From Candidatus Mycolicibacterium alkanivorans (lineage in GTDB: Bacteria > Actinomycetota > Actinomycetes > Mycobacteriales > Mycobacteriaceae), in assembly GCF_022760805.1 (NCBI RefSeq), contig NZ_JAIVFL010000001.1, forward strand, positions 186,001 to 250,000: a stretch of 64,000 nt of DNA, in the 5' to 3' direction. Below, in pieces: positions 17,458 to 30,398 of this stretch. The notes beneath the pieces were generated by a model, which was not told where the DNA came from, made no database searches, and worked only from the letters and a program-made list of their open reading frames with translations. A program made the translations under genes and the position numbers. Position 1 is the stretch's first letter. Each line of letters starts with the position of its first letter.

Positions 17458-18818
17458 AGTGTCTCCTCGATGGCGTGGGACGGGGTCTCCGATGAGCCGG
17501 CATGGGTGCGGGGGGTGGCGTGCTCGTGGTGGTCCAGTAGGCAGTTGGCGGCGTCGGTGAGCAGTTGCAGGCTGCCGCGATAGCCGGCGGTGGCCCGAAG
17601 CTGTGCGCCAAGGCGGTCGTAGACCGGGAACCCGATCGCCAGATGCGCCGCTCCGATCCGTTCGGCCAGCGCTCTGGCATGGCTGGAGGCCAGCACGAGT
17701 TCGGCTCCGGCGTCGGCCGCACGTTCTTCGAGGTCGTTGAGATCCCCGACGACGACCTCGTCGCACGGCATTCGGTCCAGCCCTGCCGCGTGCGTCGGGG
17801 ACACGGCGGTGACGATCTCGGCGCCGACATCGTGGAGCAGCGATGCCACCCCGCAGAGCAGGTCGGGCTCCCCTGCCACCGCCACCCGCGCGCCCCCGAG
17901 CACGAAGTGGGTATCGAGCAGGCCGTCGGCCAACCGAGACCGCCACCGTCGCACCCGCGCCGGCACCGGCACATCGGCCTGCTCGAGCAGATACCGCACG
18001 AACGTATCCGTGGCCTGCAGGCCGCACAGGTGCGCGAAACCCGTCACGTCGGCACCGGTGCGGGAGCCAAGCGCGATGCCGGCCGCAGCGGCGGTGTGGC
18101 CGATCGTGGCGACCCGGCGACAACCGCCGAGAGCTTCGAGCCGGGTCCTCGGCGTACCACCGGTGGTGATCGGTGACCATTGGTCGAGGTGACCGTCGAG
18201 GGATCCGGACAAGTCCGGAACCAGGATCGGGTCCAAGCCGAATTCCAGGACAAGATCGGCGATCTCGTCGATGTCGCCAGCAGAGACCGCGGCCCCGACC
18301 AGTACGGCCGGACCGCAGGCGGCCGCGGTCTCTGCGAGCGGCACCGCACCGATCAGTGCCTCCAGCGCCGCCGCGTAGCCGTCGGACAGGCCACCCCGAA
18401 AATCCGGGGTCGACACTCCCACGATCAACGGTCCGCCTTCTTCCGAGGCCGCCAAGCTGGCTATATAGGAACGCAATTCGCCGGCCACGTCCTCACCGCT
18501 GACTTCGGTCAGGCCGGTGGTCAGCAGCCCGATGATCTGCGGACGCTGCTTGCCGCGAATCGCATCCAACGTCGCCACCATCGAGTCGCCGGCCCCCAGC
18601 ACCGCGGTGACCTCGGTGACCGCGGTTGTCTGCAGCGGAACGGGTTCACGAAAGTGCCTGGTGAGCAATGCCTTTGCAAAGGATGCGCAACCCTGCGAGC
18701 CGTGCATGATGGGCATCGCCCCGGCCAGGCCGAGGAAGACCAGTGCGCCGCCGAGCGGCTGGGAGTGTTTGAGCGGGTCGATCGCGGCCCGCTTGCCACC
18801 GGTAACCACGTGCGCCAT
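17451..18818 (-). CDS. nifN: FeMo-co assembly scaffold NifN
   Basis: 455 residues, homologue of Nif[21 protein letters not shown] then [20 protein letters not shown] corresponds to the NifK P-cluster region. With NifE it forms the scaffold on which NifB-co matures to FeMo-co. ATG at 18818 overlaps the nifE stop (TGATG); the frame upstream to 18890 lies in nifE. Confidence 0.95.
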   Translation of the reverse strand: MAHVVTGGKRAAIDPLKHSQPLGGALVFLGLAGAMPIMHGSQGCASFAKALLTRHFREPVPLQTTAVTEVTAVLGAGDSMVATLDAIRGKQRPQIIGLLTTGLTEVSGEDVAGELRSYIASLAASEEGGPLIVGVSTPDFRGGLSDGYAAALEALIGAVPLAETAAACGPAVLVGAAVSAGDIDEIADLVLEFGLDPILVPDLSGSLDGHLDQWSPITTGGTPRTRLEALGGCRRVATIGHTAAAAGIALGSRTGADVTGFAHLCGLQATDTFVRYLLEQADVPVPARVRRWRSRLADGLLDTHFVLGGARVAVAGEPDLLCGVASLLHDVGAEIVTAVSPTHAAGLDRMPCDEVVVGDLNDLEERAADAGAELVLASSHARALAERIGAAHLAIGFPVYDRLGAQLRATAGYRGSLQLLTDAANCLLDHHEHATPRTHAGSSETPSHAIEETLC

Positions 18819-20209
18819 CACGACACCTCCGCTGCTTCTGACGGCGCTGGTGCGCGGTCCCACGGCGCAGGGGCTCGCACCTGTTCCCACACCGGGCTGG
18901 ATATCGCCATATGTACCCGCCGGGCCAGCTCGATGACCCCGGCGTAGCCGGCGTAGGGGATGTGGCGCTCCTGGTTGATGTCCAGAAACGGCACCTTGCC
19001 CTTCAGTGCGGTGTACTGGTTCCGGCCGCCGGCGATGAGGATGTCAGCGCCGGTCTCGCGCACCACCTTGAGCAGTTCGGCCGGGTTGCCTTCGGTGATG
19101 ATGCGCCCTTCCGCTCCGATCAGCTGGTGGATCTTGTCGACGTCGTCCTCGGTGCTCTTGGTCGAGCCGGAGGCGACCACTTGCACCCCGACGTCCTGGA
19201 GCGCCGAGACCACTGACCAGCTCTTGTTGCCACCGGTGTAGAGCACCGCCTTGGCGCCCGCCAATCGGCGGCGATAGGGCTCCAGCGCCACCGCGGCCTG
19301 GGCTTCCTCGACCGCGATGAGTCCTTCGGCACGCGTGATCAGCTCACCGTCTCCGCGGTCGAGCAATCGGGCGAAGGAGTGCAGCGCCTCGCCCATGGAC
19401 CGCACACCGTAGAAGCTGCCCTCGAACCACGGGATGCCGTAGCGCTCGTCCAGTCCGCGGGCCAGCCCCAGCAGCGCCTTGGAGCAGACCACCATCGTCG
19501 CTTTGGCGCGATGCGCGGTGGCCACCTCGCGGTAGCGCACGTCGCCGCTGATGCAGGCCAACACCCGGATGCCCATTCGCGACAGCACCGGCTCGACGTC
19601 CCACAGCTCACCGGCGATGTTGTACTCGCCGACCAGGTTGACGTCGAATTCGGTTGTGTAGGTCGGTTCTTCGGTACCGATCACATGTTTCAGCAGTGCC
19701 TCGCCGGCCAGCCGGTTGCCGAGGTTCTTGCTGCCGGCAAAACCGGGGGAGTGCACCGGGATCACCGGGGTGCCGTGCGCGGCCGCGGCCGCGGCGCACA
19801 CGGCATCCAGGTCGTCGCCGATGGTGGCGGTCACACACGTTTCGTAGACGAACACGGCGGGCGGGGCGAACCTGTCGACGACATCGGCGATCGTGTCGTA
19901 GAGCTTCTGCTCGCCGCCGAACACCACATCGTTCTCGACGATGTCGCTGGTGAAGCCGCGCCGGTAGAGCAGCGGCCCCGAGGACAGGCTGCCCCGCCCG
20001 TCCCATGAGTTGCCGGCGCAAGCGATCGGCCCGTGCACCACGTGCGCGGCGTCGACGATCGGAACGAGAGTGATCATCGCCCCGTCGAACGCGCACCCGC
20101 CGGACGCGCCGCCCGGCTTGGGTTTCGGGCAGCCGGCCTTCTTCTGCTTCGCGGTCTTACCGCGATTGTGATCGCAGGCCGGTTCGTCGAAAACGCTTGC
20201 GTCGACCAT
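18818..20209 (-). CDS. nifE: FeMo-co assembly scaffold NifE
   Basis: 463 residues, homologue of NifD. Cluster cysteines C39 (GGCAFDGA), C64 ([10 protein letters not shown]) and C125 ([13 protein letters not shown]) are present. [20 protein letters not shown] lies near the C-terminus. It starts at ATG 20209, three bases after the nifK stop. NifEN receives NifB-co, molybdenum and homocitrate and hands FeMo-co to NifDK. Confidence 0.96.
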   Translation of the reverse strand: MVDASVFDEPACDHNRGKTAKQKKAGCPKPKPGGASGGCAFDGAMITLVPIVDAAHVVHGPIACAGNSWDGRGSLSSGPLLYRRGFTSDIVENDVVFGGEQKLYDTIADVVDRFAPPAVFVYETCVTATIGDDLDAVCAAAAAAHGTPVIPVHSPGFAGSKNLGNRLAGEALLKHVIGTEEPTYTTEFDVNLVGEYNIAGELWDVEPVLSRMGIRVLACISGDVRYREVATAHRAKATMVVCSKALLGLARGLDERYGIPWFEGSFYGVRSMGEALHSFARLLDRGDGELITRAEGLIAVEEAQAAVALEPYRRRLAGAKAVLYTGGNKSWSVVSALQDVGVQVVASGSTKSTEDDVDKIHQLIGAEGRIITEGNPAELLKVVRETGADILIAGGRNQYTALKGKVPFLDINQERHIPYAGYAGVIELARRVHMAISSPVWEQVRAPAPWDRAPAPSEAAEVS

Positions 20210-20212
20210 GGT

Positions 20213-21723
20213 TCACCGCACCACGTCGAAGCTGTGGTCGGGCGCGGTGCGGTCGAGTTCGTCGAGCACCGTGTTCACCAGCTGGGTCAGCAGGTGCAGG
20301 CCGCCGGCGTACCCGAGGATCGGGAAGCGGTGCAGGTGGTGGCGGTCGAAGATCGGGAAGCCGACCCGCACCAGCGGCACCTGCGCCTCGCGGGACAGGT
20401 ACTTCAGGTACGAATTGCCGACCAGCAGATCGACCGGCTCGGTGAACACCAACGAGCGCAGGTGCCACAGATCCTTGCCCGGCCACACCGTGGCGGAGTG
20501 CCCGAACGGGCTGGCGTCCAGCACCGCTTCGGCGCTGGCCTTGAACGCCGCGTCGCCGTTGGTGGACACCACATGCACCGGTTCCATGCCCAGTTCCAGT
20601 AGGAACCCGAGCAGGCCGACCACCAGGTCGGGGTCACCTGCGATGGCGAACCGCTTGCCGTGCAGGTAGGCATGCGAGTCGGTGAGCGCGTCGACCAGCC
20701 GGCCCCGCTCGGCGGTGATCTCCGCGGGCACCGAAACACCTGCCAGCCGGGTGATCTCGGAGATGAACCGGTCGGTGTTGGCAACTCCGATCGGTGGAGT
20801 GAGCACCTCGGTATCGTGCTTCCAGGACTGGCGGACCAGTTCGTGGGTCTTGCGGGTGGCCGTCTCCTGAAGGAACACTGTCGCTTTCGCGTTGATGGCG
20901 TCGGCCGCCTCGGCCAGTGCCGTCCCGCCCGGGTACATCTCATACTCGCCGTCGGCCGGCGAATCCAGGGTGCCGCTGTGGTCACCGAGGATGGTGTGGT
21001 CGACCCCGAGCACCGTCAGCAGCCGGTCGATATCGCGCAGGTTGCCGGTGTAGGTCTCGAACCCGGGAACGATGTTGATCTTGCCGTTGGGCTCACCGCG
21101 GTGGTCCTTGGTGGTGTAATCGAGGATCGCCCGCAGCATGTTGTCGTACCCGGTGAGGTGCGAGCCGACGAAGCTCGGCGTGTGCGCGAACGGCACCGGA
21201 AAGTCCTCGGGCACCGACCCTTTCTCGCGTGCCTCCTGGATGAAGGCATTGAGGTCATCGCCGATGACCTCGGCCATGCAGGTGGTGCTGACCGCAACCA
21301 TGTCGGGCTTGTAGAGAGCGGTCGCATTGTCGAGCGCCTCGACGATGTTGTTCAGCCCGCCGAACACCGCGGCGTCCTCAGTCATCGACGACGAGACTGT
21401 CGACACCGGTTCCTTGAAGTGCCGGGCGAAGTGGCTGCGGAAGTAGGCGACGCAGCCCTGTGACCCATGTACCAGTGGAAGCGTTCCGGCGAAGCCCAGC
21501 CCGGCCAGCACCGCACCGAGTGGCTGGCAGGCCTTGGCCGGGTTGACCGTCAGTGCCTCCCTGGCGAAGTTCTTCTCCCGGTACTCGGCCGTCCGAGTCC
21601 AGGCCTTGACCCGCTCGACTTCCGCTGAGCCGCAACCCTGCTCGAACTCACGCTTGCGTTCGAATTGCTGCTGATACTCCTCGGCCTCGAACAGGTCGTT
21701 GTGGTCGGGGATCGGTGTGATCG

Positions 21724-21727
<4 letters not shown>
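20213..21727 (-). CDS. nifK: Nitrogenase MoFe protein beta subunit
   Basis: 504 residues. P-cluster ligands C67 ([10 protein letters not shown]), C92 ([10 protein letters not shown]) and C150 ([14 protein letters not shown]) match Azotobacter C70, C95 and C153. The N-terminus (about 60 residues) is short to moderate, without the long extension of some group I proteins. GTG at 21727 overlaps the nifD stop as GTGA; the much longer upstream frame is inside nifD. Confidence 0.98.
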
Positions 21728-25192
<3,465 letters not shown>

Positions 25193-25298
25193 TGCCCCAT
25201 CCCCTTCCGTCGTTTCCGGTAATGCGTTCATGGCCTTTATTCGGGCCAATCGGACAACCAGAATGCTGCCGAAGAATTGTGTCAAACAGGGAAATTGG

Positions 25299-25316
25299 GG
25301 TAACGCAGAAGTTAAC
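25299..25316. promoter_or_regulatory. Possible GlnR-like site in the nif control region
   Basis: Reads GGTAACGCAGAAGTTAAC on the plus strand; on the minus strand this gives AC-n9-AC with GTTAAC and GTTACC halves spaced by six, reminiscent of mycobacterial GlnR sites (AC-n9-AC; GTnAC-n6-GnAAC). GlnR governs nitrogen genes in actinobacteria. The match is short and could be chance. Confidence 0.25.
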
Positions 25317-25419
25317 ATGAAATTCGCGCATACCGAACTACAAATGACCCCCAAGAAAAACTCGAAGAAAAAGTACTTCATAGAAATATCCTTGTCCTGA
25401 ACCCTGCTGGGACTGGGGG

Positions 25420-25425
25420 TATGAT
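25420..25425 (+). promoter_or_regulatory. -10 box of the divergent nif-linked gene
   Basis: TATGAT, five of six bases of TATAAT. A start about seven bases later would leave a leader of roughly 100 bases before ATG 25531. No good -35 hexamer is seen at 17 bases. Confidence 0.45.
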
Positions 25426-25530
25426 GGCGCACATCTTGGGTCGTTCCGGCCGACGGCAACGTGTTTGACCTCGTCACCGCACTGGAACTGCAGGCCATAC
25501 CGCAGCGTCGCGGGCAGAAGGAGCAACGAA

Positions 25531-25986
25531 ATGTCCTACAACGATGCCGAAAATGGCGTGCTAGACACGTCAAGCGAGAACGCGCCCGATAGCTGGGAAG
25601 AGTTGCGAGTCGCCGTCACCGAGCACTACGGCGTGTATCGACTCCCGATGGGGCACCTCCGCGAAATCGGCGGCTATGGACGGCTGGGTACCAATGTCCG
25701 GCAGGTACTTTCTGGCAAGCTCGCCAGCCTCGGACTCGGTCACCTGCCGGCAGAGCTGCCCGCGTATCAAGACAAGCAGGTGCTGCTATATCTGTACGGA
25801 ACACCTGCGGCAGAGGTGATCTCGGCGGTGCGCAGCGAGGTCGTCGACGCCGCAGAAACCGCTCTGGTCCAACTCAACGCCTCCCGCGACATCGAGCGGG
25901 TGCGGGAGGCGTCGTTGAAGGCCGCCGAATTGTTGTCTGTCCTGTCCGACCGCTGCCAGGGATGCATCGGCCCACTCGACAGCTGA
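25531..25986 (+). CDS. Uncharacterised protein divergent from the nif operon
   Basis: 151 residues, family not recognised. ATG at 25531 follows AAGGAGC. Residues 20-90 look like a compact domain with motifs ELRVAVTEHYGVYRLP, GYGRLGTNVRQVLSGKLASL and LGHLPAELPAYQDKQVLLYL; residues 95-140 are probably helical; the C-terminus has CQGCIGPLDS with a CxxC pair. No signal peptide or membrane segment. It shares its upstream region with nifV, so a regulatory, sensory or accessory role in nitrogen fixation is possible but not shown. It could also be cargo carried with the island. Confidence 0.85.
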   Translation: MSYNDAENGVLDTSSENAPDSWEELRVAVTEHYGVYRLPMGHLREIGGYGRLGTNVRQVLSGKLASLGLGHLPAELPAYQDKQVLLYLYGTPAAEVISAVRSEVVDAAETALVQLNASRDIERVREASLKAAELLSVLSDRCQGCIGPLDS

Positions 25987-26127
25987 ATGCGGCCCGATCT
26001 CCCGCTCGGACGCCTTATGTCCAGGAGTCTGTGGCCGAGCTCGGCGCCGGGGCGGGCGCAGACAGTCACCTGTGACTCCTGGTGGTTCCCGCGGTGTAAC
26101 ACAGCTCACACTACCGCTCGGGTCACA

Positions 26128-28164
26128 ATGGCAGCCATGGCAGACGACCCGCACCTGTGGCTCGAGGAGATCGCCGGCGAGGACCAGCTCGAGTGGGTAC
26201 GCGGGCACAACGAGCCGACGATCGCCGAGTTCGGCGACGAGCGGTTCGAGCAGATGCGGGTCGAAGCGTTGGAGGTGCTCGACACCGACGCGCGGATTCC
26301 CTACGTCCGCCGCCGCGGCGAGTACCTCTACAACTTCTGGCGGGACGCGACCAGCCCTCGCGGGCTGTGGCGGCGCACCACGCTGGACAGCTATCGAGGC
26401 GAGACACCGGACTGGGACGTCATCGTCGACGTCGACGAGCTGGCGCGCGCCGACGGGGAGAACTGGGTGTGGGCCGGTGCCCAGGTCATCGATCCCGACT
26501 ACAGCCTGGCATTGATCAGTCTGTCCCGCGGCGGGTCCGACGCGGCCGTGGTGCGCGAATTCGACATGACGACACGGCAATTCGTACCGGACGGTTTCGA
26601 GCTTGCGGAGGCGAAGTCGAACGTGACGTGGGAGGACCACGACACCGTGCTGGTGGGCACCGACTTCGGCCCTGGGTCGATGACGGAGTCCGGCTATCCT
26701 CGGGTGGTCAAGCGCTGGCGGCGAGGCGAACCGCTGAGCGAGGCGACGACGGTGTTCACCGGGCCGCCGACCGACGTGATCGTGTCAGCCTCGGTGGATC
26801 GCACACCGGGCTACGAACGAACGCTGCTGCACCGCGCCATCGATTTCTTCAACGAGCAGGTGTACCAACTGCGTTCGGGCGAACTGGTACGCATCGACGC
26901 ACCTACCGACGCGTCATTGTCGGTGCACCGCGACTGGCTGCTGATCGAGTTGCGCACCGACTGGTTGACGGGTAAGGAGTCATACCGTGCCGGTTCACTG
27001 TTGGCCGCCGACTACGAGCAATTCCTAGACGGCGCTGCAGATTTGGCTGTGATTTTCGAGCCCGATGAGCATAGGTGCCTGCACCAGTACGCCTGGACGC
27101 GGGACCGGTTGGTGATCGTCACGCTGGCCGATGTCGCCAGCCGCGTGGAAATCGTCACGCCCGGGACGTGGAAGCGTGAGCCGGTGGCGGGGATTGCATC
27201 GAGTACCAACACCGTGATCACGGACTGCGACAATACCGGTGATGAAATCTTCTTGGATTCAAGCGATTTCCTCACTCCGTCTCGTCTGCTACACGGGACG
27301 GCGGGGGGCGAGCTCACCGAGATCAAACGGGCGCCGTCGTTCTTCGACGCTACGGATCTCGAGGTGTCACAGCACTTCGCGACCTCCGATGACGGCACGG
27401 CGATCCCGTACTTCGTCGTCGGACACAAGCACGACACGGCGCCGGGTCCGACGCTATTGGGCGGCTATGGCGGGTTCGAGGTGTCGCGCACACCGGGCTA
27501 CGACGGTGTGCTAGGGCGGCTGTGGCTCTCCCGCGGCGGGACCTACGTGTTGGCCAACATCCGTGGCGGTGGCGAGTACGGGCCGACGTGGCACACCCAG
27601 GCCATGCGGGAGGGACGGCACAAGGTGGCCGAGGACTTTGCGGCGGTGGCGCGCGACCTCGTCGAGCGTGGGATCACCACCGTCGCGCAACTCGGCGCAC
27701 AAGGCGGCAGCAACGGCGGATTGCTGATGGGCATCATGCTGACGAGGTACCCCGAGTGTTTCGGGGCGCTGGTCTGCCAGGTGCCACTGCTGGACATGAA
27801 GCGATTCCACCTGCTGCTGGCTGGCGCATCGTGGGTGGCCGAGTACGGCGACCCTGACGATCTCGAGGACTGGAAGTTCATCTCCGAGTACTCGCCGTAC
27901 CAGAACATCAGCGCCGACAAGCGTTATCCCCCAGTGCTGATCACCACCTCCACCCGCGATGACCGGGTGCACCCCGGACATGCCCGCAAGATGACGGCAG
28001 CATTGGAGGAGGCCGGGCACGACGTCTGGTACTACGAGAACATCGAAGGCGGCCACGCCGGTGCGGCCGACAACGCCCAGACCGCGTTCAAGTCGGCGTT
28101 GAGCTACTCGTTCCTGCGCCGGATGCCCGGTGATCGACTGAATTGGCCAGCAAATGACGCATAG
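26128..28164 (+). CDS. Prolyl oligopeptidase family serine peptidase (Rv0457c-like)
   Basis: 678 residues. An N-terminal beta-propeller (about 70-400; starts DDPHLWLEEIAGEDQLEWVR) precedes a C-terminal alpha/beta hydrolase. Nucleophile serine is in GAQGGSNGGLLMG, the aspartate in TSTRDDRVHPGH and the histidine in EGGHAGAAD. It cleaves short peptides after proline; cytosolic, no signal peptide. The start is uncertain between ATG 26128 and 26137, neither with a clear ribosome site. It is the Rv0457c counterpart and the first backbone gene beyond the nif island. Confidence 0.92.
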   Translation: MAAMADDPHLWLEEIAGEDQLEWVRGHNEPTIAEFGDERFEQMRVEALEVLDTDARIPYVRRRGEYLYNFWRDATSPRGLWRRTTLDSYRGETPDWDVIVDVDELARADGENWVWAGAQVIDPDYSLALISLSRGGSDAAVVREFDMTTRQFVPDGFELAEAKSNVTWEDHDTVLVGTDFGPGSMTESGYPRVVKRWRRGEPLSEATTVFTGPPTDVIVSASVDRTPGYERTLLHRAIDFFNEQVYQLRSGELVRIDAPTDASLSVHRDWLLIELRTDWLTGKESYRAGSLLAADYEQFLDGAADLAVIFEPDEHRCLHQYAWTRDRLVIVTLADVASRVEIVTPGTWKREPVAGIASSTNTVITDCDNTGDEIFLDSSDFLTPSRLLHGTAGGELTEIKRAPSFFDATDLEVSQHFATSDDGTAIPYFVVGHKHDTAPGPTLLGGYGGFEVSRTPGYDGVLGRLWLSRGGTYVLANIRGGGEYGPTWHTQAMREGRHKVAEDFAAVARDLVERGITTVAQLGAQGGSNGGLLMGIMLTRYPECFGALVCQVPLLDMKRFHLLLAGASWVAEYGDPDDLEDWKFISEYSPYQNISADKRYPPVLITTSTRDDRVHPGHARKMTAALEEAGHDVWYYENIEGGHAGAADNAQTAFKSALSYSFLRRMPGDRLNWPANDA

Positions 28165-28203
28165 TACCCTCTAGCTCACAGCTAACTGCGAAGGGGCGCT
28201 GCG

Positions 28204-28227
28204 GTGCACGTCGACGTCGTGAGATGA
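28204..28227 (+). other. Seven-codon leader frame, probable original start of the DUF2563 gene
   Basis: GTG at 28204 stands seven bases after AAGGGG (28191-28196), an ideal ribosome site, but the frame (VHVDVVR) stops at TGA 28225-28227, overlapping the ATG of the next frame. GAGAT occurs twice in tandem at 28221-28230; deleting one copy would join VHVDVVR directly to SGANRSY, as DUF2563 proteins start. Confidence 0.6.
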
Positions 28228-28502
28228 GATCGGGTGCGAACCGGTCGTATCAGGCGGCCTGGCTGGCCATGGAAGGCGCTGACCAGTTGTCTCGCGCGGT
28301 GGTTCCGACGGGCATCTTCGGTGACTTCGCGGCCGCCGAGTCGTATAGCGCCGCGGTGGGTGAGGCGCACAGCAATCACATCCAACGGCTTCGCGATCAC
28401 GAGACCCGGCTGGGGGTTCTCGGCGCCAAGGCCCACAAAACAGCCTCGGTGTTCGTCGACATGGAGGAACGCAACGCCGAGGCCTTGCGTTCGGTGCTGT
28501 GA
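28224..28502 (+). CDS. DUF2563 protein (mycobacterial, ESX-associated type)
   Basis: 92 residues as read from ATG 28224: RSGANRSYQAAWLAMEGADQ and GIFGDFAAAESYSAAVGEAH match the DUF2563 family, helical WXG100-like small proteins found in mycobacteria, often paired with type-VII-secretion-linked genes. The ATG has no ribosome site of its own and may depend on coupling to the leader frame at 28204; alternatively the gene is newly frameshifted. The stop overlaps the next frame as GTGA. Confidence 0.65.
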   Translation: MRSGANRSYQAAWLAMEGADQLSRAVVPTGIFGDFAAAESYSAAVGEAHSNHIQRLRDHETRLGVLGAKAHKTASVFVDMEERNAEALRSVL

Positions 28503-29616
28503 CGGGATATCCGAGCTTGACGCATATCAGCGTCGGCGCACTCATCGGCGAGGCCGGCGGTGACCCGTGGGCGGTCGACGAGACTGTGCAGAGCGGCGAT
28601 CCCGGCGCGATCTCCGATCTGGGGCGAGCCTTCTTCAGCGCGGGTGCCTGCACCGCGGAGACCTACAAGGAATTCGAGGAAGCGCAGGCTCGGTTCCGGA
28701 CGTCGTGGAACCGGGAGAACGGCGAGCATCCGATCACTGACAGCGTCGAGGTCCAGCGGGCGACGACGCGAATCGACGGGCTGCAGACGAGGCACTGGCG
28801 AACGAGAGTGGACCGACGACAGTGGAAAAGTCCGCTGCCGCAGCACGTTTACGGGACTTCGCGGCGGCGACCGACCCCACGTCCGATGCGAACGCACGCA
28901 GGTTGGCCGGTGAACGGCTCGACGACTTCCGGATGGCCAACTTCATCGGTCCGCTGCCGACGGATCCGATACTGGGTGGAGACGCCCGTACGCGCGCACG
29001 ATCCCGGCTCGACCTACAGCAGCGGCTCGAGCAGGGGGCGTACGGCCTGCTGCCGATGACTGCCGACCAGGCCACCCAACAGCTTGACGAGGGTGAACAA
29101 TTCAGCCGTTCCCTGACGGTCAGGCAGGCTGTCGACGCCCTCATGGGACAAGGCATGACAGCAGAGGGTGCAGCCGCGACGGTCAGCGGCCTCTCGGACG
29201 GGACCACACTCGCCGACTTGGCCAAGGGATTAACCACATACGGCGGCCCAGTGTCCTCGGCGATCGAGGTCTACGGCGAGACGGTGAGCACCGGTCGCCA
29301 TGCGATCGGCGGACTCTCGCCCGCGGATGCCGAGGCACTGTCGACGATCGGCAAGCGGATGGGCGCCGCCGGGACAGCGCTCGACGTCGTCATGTGCGGT
29401 AAGGCACTTGAAGACGGCGCTCCTGTGGGAAGGACCATCGGCGAGACGGCCGGATCGATCGGCGGCGGCTCCTTGGCGACCCTGGGCGCGTGGGCGCTCG
29501 TCGGATCGCCTTTCGGCCCGGAAGGAGCGGCGGCGACTGCGCTCGTCGGCGCAGTCGTTCTCAGCTTTGGTGGTCAGAAACTCGGTGGATGGGTGGGTGC
29601 GCGACTTGACAATTGA
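28499..29616 (+). pseudogene. Type-VII-associated protein gene broken by a one-base frameshift
   Basis: The first frame, from GTG 28499 (THISVGALIGEAGGDPWAVD through SWNRENGEHPITDSVEVQRA), matches the N-terminus of mycobacterial putative alpha/beta-hydrolase proteins partnered with DUF2563. Continuity is lost near 28784-28786, and a second frame carries on (DEALANESGPTTVEKSAAAA onward) to a Gly/Ala-rich helical C-terminus ending VGARLDN at 29616. Adding one base there would restore about 372 codons. The second part could still be made from GTG 28822 as 264 residues. Sequencing error cannot be excluded. Confidence 0.6.
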
Positions 29617-30367
29617 CACGCTCAATAACGCCATGACCGCGGTCCCGTGGTTGGCGGCGCCACGATCCCGCATCGGTAGTCACGCCGTCCTGCCCTTGGC
29701 GACCGTCGCGGGAGCCGTCTTCGTTCTGATGTCTCAGATGCTCGGCACGTCTCGCCGCACTGCGCGCCTGTGCTACTGGACGGGCTCCGCAGTGACCACC
29801 GCACTCCTGGTATCCGCGATGGCCGTTTCCGGCCGGCCGGTAGGACAACTGGTGCTGGCCGCAGTGCTGTGCGTGGTTCTGGCGGTCGGTCTCGCCTACT
29901 TTGTCGGCTGGCAGTTGAAGATTGGCGGCCGCACCCGCTCCGTTTTCGTCAGCCATACCCGTCCCGACCCGCCCGAGGACGGATCAGAGCCACCGCCGCC
30001 CCCGCCTCTGCCGGCCAACAGCTACAACGGGGTCCTCACAGCAGAGGGGATCTGGTGGATCGCGGTCATCCTCATCGCCATGATCGCCGCCGACGTCTAC
30101 CTCTTCGGTTGGATCTGGCAAGCCGTGCTCGGGACGGCCGCGTTGACAGTCATGGGATTCAGCGCAGGGGTCGACGATGCCACTCGTCAGCTTCCCGTCG
30201 TTCGCGGCCAGAAGATGCAGGGGGTCATCGCAGCGGTCGCGTCGGCGCTCTTGTTCTTCCTGCCCGCGGTCGCTTACGTCATCGGCTACCTCGTCGGCAA
30301 GAGGCACCCAATGGGATACGGCTTACGTGATCCCCTCGCACAGCACAACGCCGAAGACGACGCGTAG
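29597..30367 (+). CDS. Membrane protein of unknown function
   Basis: 256 residues with about six membrane segments (AVLPLATVAGAVFVLMSQML; VTTALLVSAMAVSG; LVLAAVLCVVLAVGLAYFVG; IWWIAVILIAMIAADVYLFG; AAVASALLFFLPAVAYVIGY) and a proline-rich cytosolic loop in the middle. Start uncertain: GTG 29597, overlapping the previous frame by 20 bases, or ATG 29633. Third member of the DUF2563 locus; by position possibly an immunity or anchoring partner, which is inference only. Confidence 0.6.
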   Translation: MRDLTIDTLNNAMTAVPWLAAPRSRIGSHAVLPLATVAGAVFVLMSQMLGTSRRTARLCYWTGSAVTTALLVSAMAVSGRPVGQLVLAAVLCVVLAVGLAYFVGWQLKIGGRTRSVFVSHTRPDPPEDGSEPPPPPPLPANSYNGVLTAEGIWWIAVILIAMIAADVYLFGWIWQAVLGTAALTVMGFSAGVDDATRQLPVVRGQKMQGVIAAVASALLFFLPAVAYVIGYLVGKRHPMGYGLRDPLAQHNAEDDA

Positions 30368-30398
30368 GCGACAGTGACTGCGCCCGAGACGGTCGCGT

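Larger units (their letters stand above)
25193..25530. other. Divergent nif control region
   Basis: 338-base intergenic region between nifV and the divergent unknown gene. It is visibly AT-richer than its surroundings between about 25260 and 25400, with A-runs near 25355-25373. I see no sigma-54 -24/-12 promoter and no NifA site. A GlnR-like element and a -10 box for the divergent gene are listed separately. No confident promoter for nifV could be chosen. Confidence 0.6.

Noticed and set aside
25193..25530. Sigma-54 promoter or NifA-binding site upstream of nifV
   Set aside because: No GG-N10-GC -24/-12 element and no TGT-N10-ACA found; mycobacteria lack sigma-54.
25193..25573. Hydrophobic in-frame N-terminal extension of nifV (MKYFFFEFFLGV and onward)
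   Set aside because: It would turn a cytosolic synthase into a membrane protein, lies in the AT-rich control region and has no ribosome site; ATG 25192 fits NifV proteins.
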